Assembly: GCA_011033025.1 (NCBI GenBank)
Contig: WFMF01000010.1
Location: 1,251,582 to 1,315,581 of the forward strand
Length of the DNA: 64,000 bases
Reading direction: 5' to 3'
Origin: Beroe forskalii
Lineage: Eukaryota; Ctenophora; Nuda; Beroida; Beroidae
Part shown: piece after piece, positions 1 through 11,900 of the stretch
Layout: each line of letters begins with the position of its first letter
Position numbering within the stretch: the first letter of the stretch is position 1
Notes under the pieces: generated by a model
Told to the model about the DNA's origin: nothing
What the model saw: only the letters and a program-made list of their open reading frames with translations
Database searches by the model: none
Program-made: the position numbers and the translations under genes

Positions 1-1142
1 TCGTAGGTGGAGCTGTTCGGGACATCATCCTCTGCAAGCAACCCAAAGACGTGGACCTGTGCACCACCGCTAACCCTGAGGAGATGCTGGAGTTGCTGGA
101 GAGGAGCGGGACAGCGCACCGGAAGACAGGCATCCAACACGGCACAGTGACTATCTACAAGAAGGGACAGAACTTCGAGGTCACGTCCACTAGGAGAGAC
201 GAACTCATCGAAGGACGGAAGTGCATCAAGTACGGGAAGAGTTTCACTGACGATGCCAGCCGGAGAGACCTGACCATCAACGCCATGAGCATTGACCTGG
301 ACGGGAAGCTGTTCGACTACCACCAGGGACAGGAGCACTTGGCTGCCGGACTGCTGCGGTTCGTGGAGAGTGCGGCAGTACGGATTGAGGAGGACCCGCT
401 CCGCATGCTCCGGTACTTCCGGTTCGCATGCTGCTCGGAAGGCATGTTCCAGATAGACTGCGGTGAGGAGTATAAGGAGGTGTTCCGGTCTAAGAGGGGC
501 TGCTGGAAGGTATAGCTGGGGAGCGCATCTGGAGGGAGATGGAGAAGATTCTCTCTTCTAAGAGGTGTGGGGAGACTCTAGATGTGATGGAGGAGTGTGA
601 TCTGCTGTCTGCCATCAGTCTGCCTAAGAAGAGTGAGGAGAAGTATGCTGCGCTGATAGACACGGAGAAGACCGCCAAGGAGGTGAACTGCGACGGCAAG
701 GCAGCGGTGGTCCTGGGACTGATCTTCAAGGAGCACCCCGACCTGTTGCAGGACCTGATTAGAGAGGTGGAGGGTGAGCAACAAGGTCAAGGAGGACGCC
801 TTCTCTGCCACCTTCGTGTCTAGCAACCCCTGCCTCTCCGATCTGAAGGCGAAGCTGTACGCGGAGATGCCGGCTAAGTTCGACGAGCAGAAGGGAGTCT
901 TCCTGCAGACCCTGATGAGTGATAAGAAGTGCCCCCTGTCGGAGCAGCAGGTTGAAGAGATGAAGGAGTTCGAGAGGCCCATATTCACATTCGGTAAGGA
1001 CCACTTGGCATCCATTCCCAAGTTTAAAGGCAGACATAAAGATATGCTAGACTTACTGAAGACAGAGTGGATTAAGAGTGATTTTGAGCTGAGTATCAAA
1101 GCAATGATGGAGATGGTAAGGGCTATGGTGACCGAGAAGTAA
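1..1142 (+). CDS. TRNT1: CCA-adding tRNA nucleotidyltransferase, 5' end cut by the window
   Basis: This enzyme adds the CCA end to tRNAs in nucleus/cytosol and mitochondria. Reading from base 3, the start of the visible protein is GGAVRD, then KDVDLCTTANP with the acidic pair of the class II nucleotidyltransferase active site. It is followed by the HGTVTI and RRDLTINAM motifs, the FDY(H)QG stretch and LRMLRYFRF, all in the order of human TRNT1. The helical tail continues through GIAGERIW and ends at a TAA at 1140-1142. The N-terminal few dozen residues lie outside the window. The coding frame changes twice: near 490-500 (one base missing, next to a run of four G) and near 768-771 (one base extra, in a run of three G), with family-like sequence on both sides of each. 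No intron is visible in 1.1 kb, unlike the neighbouring genes. It could be a real gene with sequence errors or a damaged intronless copy. Confidence 0.88.
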
Positions 1143-1512
1143 CAATGAGAAGTGACAGGATGGTTATAGTCTTTGAACTAATCATTTCAATCTGCAAATC
1201 ATTAATACATTTCTGATTGCTGTAGGTTTCAATGGACCCTGATTCAATGGAACTTTTCAATTCCAGTTCGTGTTTATCGTAAATAACAAATATTCCAGAG
1301 TAAAAATATCCCCATGTTTTAGTTTATATCATATCCTCAATTCCATGTTTACCGTTTTAACTGTAATAGAATGTCTTATGTGAATGTTTTAGCGTAGTTA
1401 GTTTATTAGTTTATTGTAAAAATAGTAATTAATTAATTAATCAATTTGGTTGTTTTTTCATTGGTGTTTTTCATTTGTCGAATGTGAGTATAAAAGTTCC
1501 TAAATTAAATGC
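1143..1512. other. AT-rich 3' flank of TRNT1, no gene
   Basis: This is AT-rich DNA with an ATTAATTAATTAATC stretch near 1427-1442. It is probably the 3' UTR and terminator region of the TRNT1-like gene. I see no second open frame or RNA gene. Confidence 0.5.
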
Positions 1513-2140
1513 TCATCAGTCACCAGACAAAGTAAACTTGTGTCAAGGTCAATCAAAGTCATGGTAGACTCGTGCCGGGGTGAATTACAAAACTGGTGTC
1601 AATGTGCAAGAGTGAACTGGTGTCAAGGTAAATCGTTGTCAGGTTAAACTGGTGTCAAGGTAAACTGATGCCAATGGTTATCGGTGCCAGAGAAAACTGA
1701 TGTCAAGGTAAATCGGTATCAAGTTGAACTGGTGTCAAGTTAAACTGGTGTCAAGGTTAAATGGTGCCAATGATTATCGGTGCCAGAGAAAACTTGTGTC
1801 AAGGTAAATCGGTGTCAAGTTGAACTGGTGTCAAGTTAAATTGGTGTCAAGGTTCATTGAAGTCAAGGTGAATTAGTGTAAAGATAAACTGGTGTCAAGG
1901 TTGATTGGTGTCAGGGTAGACTGGTGTCAGGGTAGACTGGTGTCAGGGTAGACTGGTGTCAGGGTAGACTGGTGTCAGGGTATACTGGTGCCAGGCTAAA
2001 CTGGTGTCAAGGTTGATCGGTGTCAGGATAGACGGGTGCCAGGCTAAACTGGTGTCAAGGTTGATCGGTGTCAGGTTAGACTGGTGTCAGGGTAGACTGG
2101 TGCCAGGTAAACTGGTGTCAGGGAGAATAACCGGTGTCAC
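1513..2140. repeat. Minisatellite, ~16 bp unit TGGTGTCAGGGTAGAC
   Basis: Some forty degenerate copies of a unit of about 16 bp, typified by TGGTGTCAGGGTAGAC, lie head to tail. The copies around 1917-1980 are nearly identical and the outer ones have drifted. The array lies between the convergent ends of TRNT1 and the laminin-like gene, and its end overlaps the last codons of the latter. Related TTGACACCAG-type pieces recur at 10100-10180 and 35065-35205. Confidence 0.9.
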
Positions 2141-2947
2141 AGAGAAGTGATAAACACTGACCGACTCAATGATGACGTTGATCCCACTGGTTTCCTCGTA
2201 AATCCTATCACTGTTCGGGGGCTGCACCCCCTTGTAGATCATCTGAACTTCGTACTCCAGGTCAGGGTCAATGCACACAGGTCCTACTTCAACGAACGCC
2301 ACGTTCATCTGAATAACTTTGCGGAGGATTTGTTGTTTTGCGGAGGAAATGTCTCCAGGACACATCTCATAGCCTGCGGAAAGGGAGGGTTGGGTATAAT
2401 CAATGGCTTACTGGCTTAGACACGATGGTAACACACACAACATTATTATTTACAAAAATTGACATCAAATCAATCATTTTTCCAGAGTAAACCATTATAA
2501 TTCACCTGCGGTATCGTCCTTGCTGCCCCCTACTGGGGTGATGATGACATCGACCACTCGGTTGTAATCCTCAGGGTTCACAGTGAAGAGTAGAGAGTTG
2601 AGGCCTCCCTTGGGGGCAATACCCCCGTCAAAGGTGAACACTGCAAACTCACCGCCTGATTGGATATGAAGAGGATAACCAGGCGTCATTTATAGATTAT
2701 AATTAAATTATTGGATGAGAAGTCAATATGATTTCCAACAATCCGAATCCTAACTCATACCCACTGGATCAAACTGCTGGATCAAGTATAATTAGAAAAT
2801 TTCCAGTCTCTCACTGACACTTACCCGCTAGGATGGGGGCTCCCTCCTCCGTTACATCCTGGAACATTCCGTGAGGTCTGGTGTCTCCGTCATCTCCCTT
2901 GTTCCAGATGTTGTCTTCAGGCAGACACAGCACCTCGCTACAGTCAA
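2087..2947 (-). other. IVB unit 5, shortened, with repeat-derived C terminus
   Basis: Three exons: 2947-2825 (DCSEVLCLPEDNIWNKGDD), 2655-2506 (GGEFAVFTFDGG, VVDVIITPVGG) and 2373-2087. The last exon contains FVEVGPVCIDPDLEYEVQMI, like the fourth part of the other units. It then runs into VTPVILPDTSLPGTSLP and a TGA at 2087-2089. The final dozen or so residues are encoded by the neighbouring 16 bp minisatellite, and the AFP and Cys-helix parts are missing. Confidence 0.75.
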
Positions 2948-5900
2948 CTGAAAGGCAGATGCCGGTAAGGATAGTTCTCAAATAGTTAATAAGACTAGAA
3001 TTTTATTCGTATAATAGCTATTTGGATAAAATTTAAGCGATGTCAGTGTCAAATAACCTCAGGATTCACCTTTATAAACTTTACAACACGTCTTGGTGAC
3101 GTTTTACTTCGCCGAGCCAAGGAGAGAATACTGAAAATAATTCAACTTTATACTTAGCGTTATTGTCGTATATCAGCTCGTTAATCTGCTGAGAAGCTGC
3201 GGCACACTCCGCACTGAACCTCCTGTCAGGCAGGTTGGAGGTATCGTCACACTCCGATACTAGGTAGTCCAGGAGGTTACCAGCAGCAGGGTCCTCAGGG
3301 AAGATGGTATCCGTGTGGTGACGGGGCAGTTCTACGTACACCTGGGGATGGAGGGGGTGAGTGATCATATCAGACAGAACGAGAGGGATGAGAGGATAAA
3401 TCAGACAGAAAGAGGGGATGTGTCACCGTATCTTGCCGTGATAGACACAAGAGCTATTTTATGTTGACAGTAGATGCTCTTATTTCTGACATTGTTTTCT
3501 GCTCAGAGGAGGAGATGTGTCAGGGATCAATGATTATTACACCAGACAGAACAAGAAATCGATATGTGTGATAATGGGCGAGGTACCCTAGTCAGGCAAA
3601 GAGTGAAACTGCCACTCACCCTGTTGATCTTGATGGCTTTGCCCTCGTCACTGAACGTTATAGTGACGTAATACACCCCGTTATCGATGAGACACGCCTC
3701 GAACCCGACCATGGACACGAACTTGGAAATGGTGACGAGGTGCTTTGAGGAGGAGGGTTTCACGGCCCTCCCTCGACATAGGAACTCTCCTGAAGAGGAG
3801 CAGAGGGTTAAAATGATAATTTTTACGGTCACAACCGATTGTGATGCGGATTTAACAGCAAATGGGTTCTAAGAATCGAGAATCACAGTTTTAAATGCGT
3901 CATTTTCAATCCTCTATTCAGAGAACCTAAACACTAGATTCTGATTTATCACAAGTTCTGAGACCTTGTTTGTTTGCGCGCGCGCTTATCTCTGAAGAGG
4001 CGTGTTCGCGCGTAAAAATAAAGAGTAAAATCTGATAGGGATGCTGGCCCCAAATCCCACAATATACTGGCCCCTTTACATACCGACATTCGTCCCATCA
4101 TCAGTTCCCTTGTACGTGATAGTAACCTCCACCTCATCTGGAAGGTTATCTCCCTCGTACTCTATGACGATGGTGTTGGGACCCGTTATCAGGGGGAACA
4201 GCCGGATATCAACCTGAGGGTGGGGAACCATTACAAAATTATACACTTATACACATTGTACTTCTCACTTTACCAGCTGTTTACGAGCTGTACAACCGCC
4301 TCGGTACAGTATCGGCGATTATCTGTACAGCTTTGTGAAAGCTGTAACGCCGGGTAACCGGCATTTCGGTTTCGGTTCGGTTCCCTATTGCGACGAACGT
4401 GCTAATATAGCCTAGACCAAGATTTGCTGGAAAGCCTCTTCGAGAATTAAATCCAGGTCTAAATCCGAGATTTAAATCGTCTTCACTGTATGATACCGGT
4501 TCCTCAAGTTTTAAGTTTCATGCGAGTTTTTATGTTTGATACCTTCTCACTCTGAAAGCAGCCTTCAAAGTGAAAAGGTATCAAACACTATGTTTGCTCG
4601 CATGAATCTTGAGGAAGTGGTGAACATCATACAGACGGATACTACACTACACACAAGATCGTGTATTTAAATCTCAAAAAGACTTTCCAGCAAATCTTAA
4701 TCTTGGCTACATTATCACATCCATCACAACTCGCAATAGAAATGGCCTGTTGAGAAAACACATTACCTTTCCATCGGAGGGGATGGTGATGGACCCATCC
4801 TTGGGACTGATATCAACTCCTCCTGAGGTCTTGACGTTGCCTTTGGGGGTGAGGGGAGAGAAGGCGTCCTTGGTGGGGTAGCAGAACTGTACCGTACAAT
4901 CTGAGCAGTGGAAAGCATATCATAGGATGTCTAGTACATTAGTAAAAGATCTAACAACCACCCTTTTAATTTGACCTCATTAATGCTCACACTTTATCGG
5001 TATTTTTTCAAGATTTAGGCGAGAAATCTTGCCAGCAGCCACTAAGCCCACTTTTTTACTCTTTGGCCAGTAGAATGAGAATATAATTTAACTTTTCGTT
5101 CCCCATATGAGAAAACATCGTCTCTCATTCCCCCTCACCATGAGTGTCCTTTCTGTCAGGGTTGGAATGGTAATCAATGAGATTAGCGAGGTGAATGCAC
5201 TCCTCCGAAGCTTCCTCATCCGGGTAGAGTTTACATTCCTTCTCCAGGTATTCCTGGTAGTGGACCGCTGCTTCTGGGTTGTTGGGGAACGCGGCGTCCG
5301 CGTCATGCGCAGGAAGAGTCGATCCTATCTGCGGAAAATAGGAATTAACACAGTGCTAACTGCTCAAATTGTAGTGTCAACTTGTCAAGTTAGAGTTGGC
5401 TAGAAATGAGATTTCGTTGTACTATTGTTTAGATGAATCAACCCCAAAGAATGAAGTTTAACATCAGACGAGTCAACCAATCTCGTTGATCTTGATGGGT
5501 TCGTTGAGTTCTAGCCCCGTGATCCTGATCTCGTATTCCCCCTCGGGGTCCATACAGAAAGGTCCTACAAGAGTGTCATTGACCACCGGTTGGATGGTTA
5601 CTGTCTGGCTTTGAGTGTTTGGCACGGCCTCATCTCCTCCCATACACACATACGGATCTGGAAAGAGTGTTGTTTCTTTTTTTTAATGCTTTTGACTAAC
5701 AGACACAGCAGTATTTGATGTTTTTTACTATCAGCATGATTTTCTGTACGAATTATTTACTTACAAAGATAACCATGATAATTGATAACTGACATAAACG
5801 ATAGGATAGGATACAAATTTAAACATGCCAAACACCGTAAGGACTTGCTCATCACTTAATTACAACATTCTCTTACTGCCGGAGTCAGTCCTGACGACCT

Positions 5901-8900
5901 CCACTTTGACTTCCTGAGCGGAGTTGAGGGCATCGTGTTTCACGACGAGGTAGGTGAGAGATCCGGGCACTGGACCGATGGTATCCACTGGTACCTCCAC
6001 TTCTGAGCCGGAGTTGGGCAGGACGATGTCTCCAGAATCAGGGTTTACATATGCTCCCTGGGAGGAAGGGGAATTGATAAGATATCTGAGAACACAGTAG
6101 AAAGTTCTAGTTTAGAACTTTCTATAGGGTCAGAGAAAAATGATTCCAAACAGTCAAAGTATTTGCTCCAAATAACATTGAATTGAGATTTATACTTTTT
6201 AGTCGTGGTTCTCTTACCCCATCAAGAGAGTCCACAGCATCAGAAGAACTCCAGATGTCATTGTAGGGTATGCAGGATTCTTGACTGCAGTCTTTGCCCC
6301 TTCCGTCTGGAATAAATCGAAATTCGGTCAGAGTTTGAAGTTTGAAATAGTCCCAAAATAATACAGATGAATTCCCCATTGAGAGTCAAGATAAAATCTA
6401 AGGAGTCTTTTGAACGCACCTTCTTTGATTTTATCGTTGATTTGGTTGATGATTTCAATACACTCTTCCTTGTCATGATTCACTTCTCCAGCGATTTTTG
6501 GGCAACCCTGAGAGATAAATTATATTCAAAAACTTCACTTAAGACTATTTCAACCAAGCATGAAGTTATCTAGGAAGTAGGAAGTCAAGGTTAATCTTCC
6601 AAGCTTCAACTATTCTGTTTCACAGCGCGTTAAGCTTCGTCATGATTGGTTGAGCTCTGGCATGCTATGGGTAAACAACACTCACCTCCTCCATGTATTT
6701 CTCCCAGAGCTCCGCCAGGTCAGGCTGGTGAGGGAAGGCGTGATCCCCCTCGTCAGGTAGCACCACGAACACCCTGTGTACCACCAAGTCAGGGGAGGAT
6801 GTGTCGGAGGTGTGGTGGGGTGTGATGGTCACCAGGTACTCGCCAGCAGGGTCCAGACACAGCTCACCTATTGGGAAGAAGGGGTGAGGGGAAAGGGTAG
6901 TTTTCTGCTAATCTGGGTTAATCGGTTCCAGAGAATGCCAAGCTTCAGTCTGGCAATTCAATAGAATAAACTGACAGAATGGTATGTTTCCATTCAGATG
7001 ATAGGTCATTTCATTCATTGATTTTACCAATGGTTGTCGTCCTCCTATTTCTCCTGATTTTCACGATGAAGGTAGTTTCATTGTAAGGTCGGTTGAGATG
7101 CCCGTTACATCTGTACGAATCAGGAGTACTACCGTCCTTGTTTCCTGACAAACGAAATGAAGTGAGATCCAACATATAAGAGCAAAGTCCGTGAAATTTG
7201 TTACTAGGGAGTTAGGGGCAAGAAATCACTCTCTTTCTAACTCATTTAAACCTTGATCCTCACATTTTTGAATTTCTCACATGACTCTAATTTACGCATA
7301 AGGCCTCTCTTCCTCACTTACCCATGTGCTTGATAGTGACCTCTACATCCACGAGGTTGTTCTGCATCACATCATCGTGAGCCAGCACCACCTCCCTGTA
7401 CCCTCCTGAACCAGGGTCCAGGGGCACGGTCATACTGCTCCCAGAGGGCAGGGTCACTTCTCCACCTGGAATTAGGATGATAATTAGATGGAAATAATGG
7501 GAGTGGAGGATTTGAGATTCAGATTTCTGTTATTTTGGGCGTAAATTATTGTCTGGTGATACCAGACCCGCTGGTGCAGCGGCTGCGTTATCGGTGCGCG
7601 GCGCATCGCTTGGTGCGCGTCGCTCAGAAGGGTCTATCATCGATAGACAACGTAAATTAGTACAATGACGAAGCAACTAATGAATATTATCTTAAACCTT
7701 GGTCAGTGACGACTTCAGATCCGCTGGCAGTGTCAACTTCATCGCCCGCCCCAAAGTCCCAAACATCTAGTTCAGGAAGACAGAGCGATATCTCGCACCC
7801 TTCTCTGTCATAGTCATCGGTTTCTGAATCCTCCAGCTGTCCTTTTATCCTGGAGGTGGCAGAGAATTTTTGATAAAGTCACGAGTCTTTGCCAATTTGT
7901 TAACAGTTTAGTCTCATTCAAATATGATATTATATGATATTATATGATATTATTACCCTCCCGTGGCTCAAACTCCAGTGTGATAATTATCGATATATCA
8001 CTCCTTTATAGGACTACTGAACAGTGGCGGAATAATAGAGCAGAATATCGTCAAATAAATTGTTGATTTTATGAAGGAGCACTCGATAATCTATAAAAAC
8101 GTTGAATTCAGACGAGGGTCGTCAGACCCGAGTGGGAGGGAGTACTGTTTTGTCGGGTAATAATACAATTAACAAACTCATGGATCGTGTGATATCGAAA
8201 ATTGTCAAACTCGGCTGACGCCTCGTGTGATAATTTTCGATATCACACTCCCATTCGTTTGTTAATCGTACATTATATGAAATTAAGTGGTATTATATCA
8301 CCATTGGTATCAAAATTCTTCAGTAACTATTATCTCAAGTTCATTTATCCTGAAACACTCGTTGTCGACATCTTGCACCCTCTCGTTCTTCATAGGACAG
8401 CCCAGGTCTTGATATTCTTTGTACAGGTCTCTCTTATTTGGGTCCTCTGGAATATTACGAGGGGAATGGTAAGATTGTTTTATTGAATGGACATAAAATA
8501 ATGAACTTAAAAACTTAAAAACAAGACCCGTCTGCAGAGTGCTGATAGGAAACGGCAGAAAGTGATGATTTTTTGAGATAAATTGTCATACAAATCAAAG
8601 CTTCGTACCCGGGAAAGCCTTTTCCGGATCGAGGGGTTCCACTATGGTGATATCCTTGATATTGAGATCCCCACTACCACCACCATCACTGCTTCCCTTG
8701 TTGAAGATATTGATGTTGTACTGAGATCCCTCCTCCATGCAAAGGTCTTCTAGTGTGGTGGTGGAGCTTCCTGAGAAGGGAAATTAATGAGAATTGGAGA
8801 TAGACGAGAATGGGGTAAATGAGTAGGAGAGAAATACAGATAAATGACTGATGAGATATCGTGGAATTTTGAGGTTTAGTTTTGAAAGTTTAAACGCCAA

Positions 8901-11900
8901 GTATCCCCCTCAATAGTCCACCAAGACACGCCATTAAGCAAGTTCCACGTACCAGCTGTGACAGCATAACCTACCAGCTTTGACAGTAACTGTAACAATC
9001 TGGGTAGAGTAAGGTTTCTCTCTCCTCTCCGCGAACTCGCTGATCACACAGCTGTACTGCTCCGGCTCCTCCCCGGAGTAACGACCCCGGTGTTCCAGCT
9101 CCAGGATGATCTCGTAGTCAGAGTCAGCGGGCTCGTGCTCGATCACAACGTCGTAGATACTGCGGTGGAAGGGTGGGGTGAGGAGAAGAATGGTGAGGAG
9201 AATAGCCGCTGAATGATGGGAATTCTTAAGGGTTAGGATCGAATATATTCAAATACGAAGAGACTGACAAACAGCCCAGACCCTTATTAACTCAAATGAG
9301 CTAGTGTCCAATTACGACATCCGAATCACGACTAAATCCACTGGCAGATTGCCAGCACCCTCTTATCCGAATAACGACTTAATCCGCTGGCAGATTGCCA
9401 GCACCCTCTCACCCGGTAGGAAGTGACATCTCGACATCCTCCTCCTTATCGCTAGGTCGGGTGTTGTCTGTGTTTATTGTTACACTGCTACCACCGCTTA
9501 GAATAACGTAACCTGTTCCACTGCTGTTACGGTCCCGAACCACTGATCCTTCCTGGGAGTAAATGGGCGAATTAGAATTATAGAATTCACAGAATCGACC
9601 AGAAAGAAGGTGAAATAGCGATAAGAAGTCTATTGGAACGAGGGAAGGGAGCGAGAAAAGATGGTATCGAGGCAGAAGGTAAAAGTGGTTAATGGAAAAC
9701 CAATCGAACTCGTACCCCAGAAATTTCGCCGGTATTTTCAGGGTTGTAGTTCCAGTGATCTAACTGTATAACGTAGCTTCCAGGTTCAACCTCGTCACAC
9801 AGAAGTCCTGGAAAGGGAAACTCGTTGAATGAAATTTCGGCTAACGGAGTGCAATAAATATTTAGGTAGAATATCCACAAGGGATATCGATAAGTGATAT
9901 CAAAAACAAAAGTTTTATTCCGAATCTCTTACCAGAGAAGCCTGATTTACAGACGCAAGCTCCAGTGACTTGGTCACAGGAGTCTCCTACGGTCCTGTCA
10001 CTGTCACACTGACACTTCTCACACCCCTTCTCGTTAGCAGGGTCCATGTTGAAATACCCAACCTGCGATGTGAGGGATAAGATTTTAATTTAGTTATTGT
10101 AGACTGGTGTTAAAGCAATATGGTGACACATCATACTGACATCAATGTATACTGGAGTTAAAGTAAACTGGTGGCAGCGTGCACAGCTATACTCACCTTG
10201 CATTTGTCGCAAGCCTGTCCCTCCACATTATCTTTACACGCACACTGTCCACTAACAACATCACAGGATGTAGATTCAGCTATTGTACCCCTCGTGTCAC
10301 AGTCACAAGCTGTAAAGGACAGGTTGAGAATGTGTTCTTGTGGCTCTCGAGTGGCATATGTTTTGCCAATTGTGGGAAAAAATCACTAATCAGAATACCT
10401 ATCTAAATCCGGATTGCTCCGCCCGCGCGAGACAAATTAGTTTTTCCAACTTTCGTTGCATCTGATCGAGCGCCATTCACTTCCCATTACTGCGCACTCA
10501 CATACCAATCACTTCTCAATCATTTTCAACTCGATCTTGCACTAAATTAAAATCAAACGCGACGCGCGCGCGCCTAAAGCGCGCGCGCGCACATGTTGTT
10601 CGGAAAAATAGATCAAAAATTCACCGCGCGTTCCTGATACGTACTAAAACTTTGTGACCGTCACACAAAATCAAATTTAAGGAACGTAAAAACCAATTTA
10701 GGAACGTTTCATCATCATTTATGCATGCAGCGAATATGCTAATAATTGACTCTTCCAAAATATTCGAGTTTTAGCATGCAATCAACAGACGTGTGTAATG
10801 TCAAATTATCCTGCAAACATTCTCGAGGGAAGAACGAGAAAGCGTGTCCTTATCCTAGCTGCGTACAAATAAATATAGGCAGCCGGATTCATCATTCATG
10901 AAATTATAACGGTCTGCAATACTTGAGTTCCTACATAATTACACAGAAAATTAGTCCCCGTCGTTACCTGTGCACCCTAACGGGTTAGACGCATCTAGGT
11001 TGTAGTGATCAGGCTTACAGGTGTCACATTTCATGGTATCTGCCACATTAGCCTTGCAGATACACGTTCCAGCCCTGATATCACCCTGAGTTACACTAGC
11101 ACAGATCTGAGAGGTGGTTCCAGCCTCGTTACAATTACACGCTGAAAAGGAAAATATTTGGTTTGAGAGGTAGAAGCAAAAATGTAAAACTGCCATAAAT
11201 CAGTGATGAATATACATTCCATTATGTTACATAACACATTTTTCATGATAACACCAAACTATCCCTTGAGCCCTTGGAATTCTAAGACTAAAAACGCCGA
11301 TGGGGATTATGGCAATGGAAATCAAGAAAAAAGTGAAATCCATCCGGGATGAGATTGAACGAAACCTCTGTAATCGGAATTTCACGCGTGTGAGAAGATT
11401 TGCCCCGAGATCCTCTCACTGACATGAGCACACTTTTCAGAAAACTACCATAGATTAGATCGTATCTGAGATAGTTGCGGTAGAATATTATTCTGCCTTT
11501 TCGGGACGCAAAGAAATGTTTTCCTTGGGTAGCAAATCCGGGCCAAAAAGGTGCTCTGCATCATAGGTCCGTTAAGCTTTTACAGTCCTTGGCTAGCACC
11601 CTGGTCCACTGTATATGAACAGGAAGAGTCGCCGAGGAGCGGTCAGTAGACTGCTTTTTGCACTGGTATTCTATTAGCCTACATGTGTTATTCATAAGTC
11701 TATGACAGCGTTAGAACCTACACAGTGTGCACCGTGCAAACAGTATTTTTGGTGATTATCTAGGCTTGCTATAATGAGGAGGTTTTATTAAGGTTTTAGG
11801 TTCTGGCCGTATTCTAATTAAATCCACGACAATGCAGTGGACGGGTGTGACTGTACACAGGTATAATTTTATCAACTTTGCACCTTCCTTCAGCCCTACA

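Noticed and set aside
431-500. A tiny intron explaining the first frame change in the TRNT1-like gene
   Set aside because: It would be only about 35-45 bases long and would remove residues that align with the family helix before GIAGERIW. A single-base change fits better.
10171-10406. Plus-strand open frames across 10171-10406
   Set aside because: They are antisense to the LE4 exon of the laminin-like gene, which is supported by Cys spacing and splice phase.
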